The position numbers were made by a program, and so were the translations under genes. The notes beneath the pieces are model-generated. The model was not told the origin of the DNA, made no database searches, and saw nothing but the letters and a program-made list of their open reading frames with translations. Shown in pieces: positions 5,420-5,612 of a stretch of 5,612 nt of DNA. The number at the start of each line of letters is the position of its first letter. Positions within the stretch are counted from its first letter, which is position 1. The stretch comes from Deltaproteobacteria bacterium (GTDB lineage Bacteria > Desulfobacterota > JAFDIG01): positions 1 to 5,612 of the forward strand of contig JAFDIG010000152.1 in NCBI GenBank assembly GCA_019308145.1, written 5' to 3'.

Positions 5420-5612
5420 TCAAGCCTTGGTTTGCCAACTCCTTTTGCTCTGATCCTTTTTTCAATAAATATAGAATTTCCAACCTTTATTAATAATAAA
5501 CCTTTTTTTGCTCATAATAGGAGCTTTATTGGAACAGATACCTGCTATGTTAATCATTGTTCCTATTCTCTCACCAATGGCTCAAAAACTTGGAATCAAC
5601 CCTATTCATTTT
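5420..5612 (+). pseudogene. Remnant of TRAP transporter large permease (DctM family), 5'-truncated and frameshifted, running off the window
   Basis: From base 5475 the frame reads NFQPLLIINLFLLIIGALLE, then QIPAMLIIVPILSPMAQKLG, then INPIHF at the edge. This is the DctM pattern LLLINLxLLxxGxxLE.xPAxLIxxPILxPxAxxLGIxPxHF, part of a membrane subunit importing C4-dicarboxylates or other organic acids. The frame has a TAG at 5472-5474 and no start codon before the homology (first ATG at 5547). The +2 frame just upstream gives GLPTPFALILFSI (5429-5467), fitting the GIPxxLAEFLLSI segment that normally comes next to it. About 28 bases instead of the expected 30 separate SI from INL, so a frameshift (net +1 or -2) is likely between 5468 and 5495. 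The +2 frame is closed by TAG at 5384-5386. Around 300 N-terminal residues of the usual 425 or more are absent. The 3' end lies outside the window. Confidence 0.72.

Overview
The window is strongly AT-rich and compactly bacterial: Shine-Dalgarno sites, GTG starts and an 8-nt gene overlap. It fits an anaerobic, AT-rich bacterium. The CoA-transferase fused to a GNAT domain is an arrangement I associate mainly with Desulfobacterota (deltaproteobacteria) and similar anaerobes, and TRAP and oxyanion-type ABC transporters fit that setting. I cannot name a genus.

Layout. Bases 2-316 (+) hold the 3' end of an ABC-transporter permease of the NitT/TauT kind, cut by the window edge. It overlaps the start of its ATPase (309-1358, +), a long subunit with a C-terminal TOBE-type domain that resembles molybdate/tungstate importers more than the short SsuB/TauB ATPases. 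After a 132-base gap with weak promoter-like elements comes a GT39 (ArnT/PMT-like) polytopic glycosyltransferase (1491-3044, +, GTG start). It ends 19 bases from the convergent 3' end of a 630-residue acyl-CoA hydrolase/CoA-transferase with a fused C-terminal GNAT acetyltransferase domain (3064-4956, -, GTG start).

Bases 4957 to about 5419 carry no convincing gene. They hold a Shine-Dalgarno site for the CoA-transferase, two long AT-rich inverted repeats, a 12-bp palindrome, smaller dyads and a perfect 16-bp tandem duplication. From about 5420 to the right edge lies a decayed, 5'-truncated and frameshifted remnant of a TRAP-transporter large permease (DctM family). It has no start codon ahead of the homology, so a start-to-stop ORF search would miss it.

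The genes do not form one pathway. The first two are one import operon, the glycosyltransferase is probably its own unit, and the CoA-transferase is transcribed toward it from the repeat-rich region. I see no clearly new system. The points most worth checking are the TRAP remnant with its repeat-rich flank, the Asp-to-His change at the probable catalytic position of the glycosyltransferase, the mixed-type ABC importer, and the CoA-transferase/GNAT fusion.
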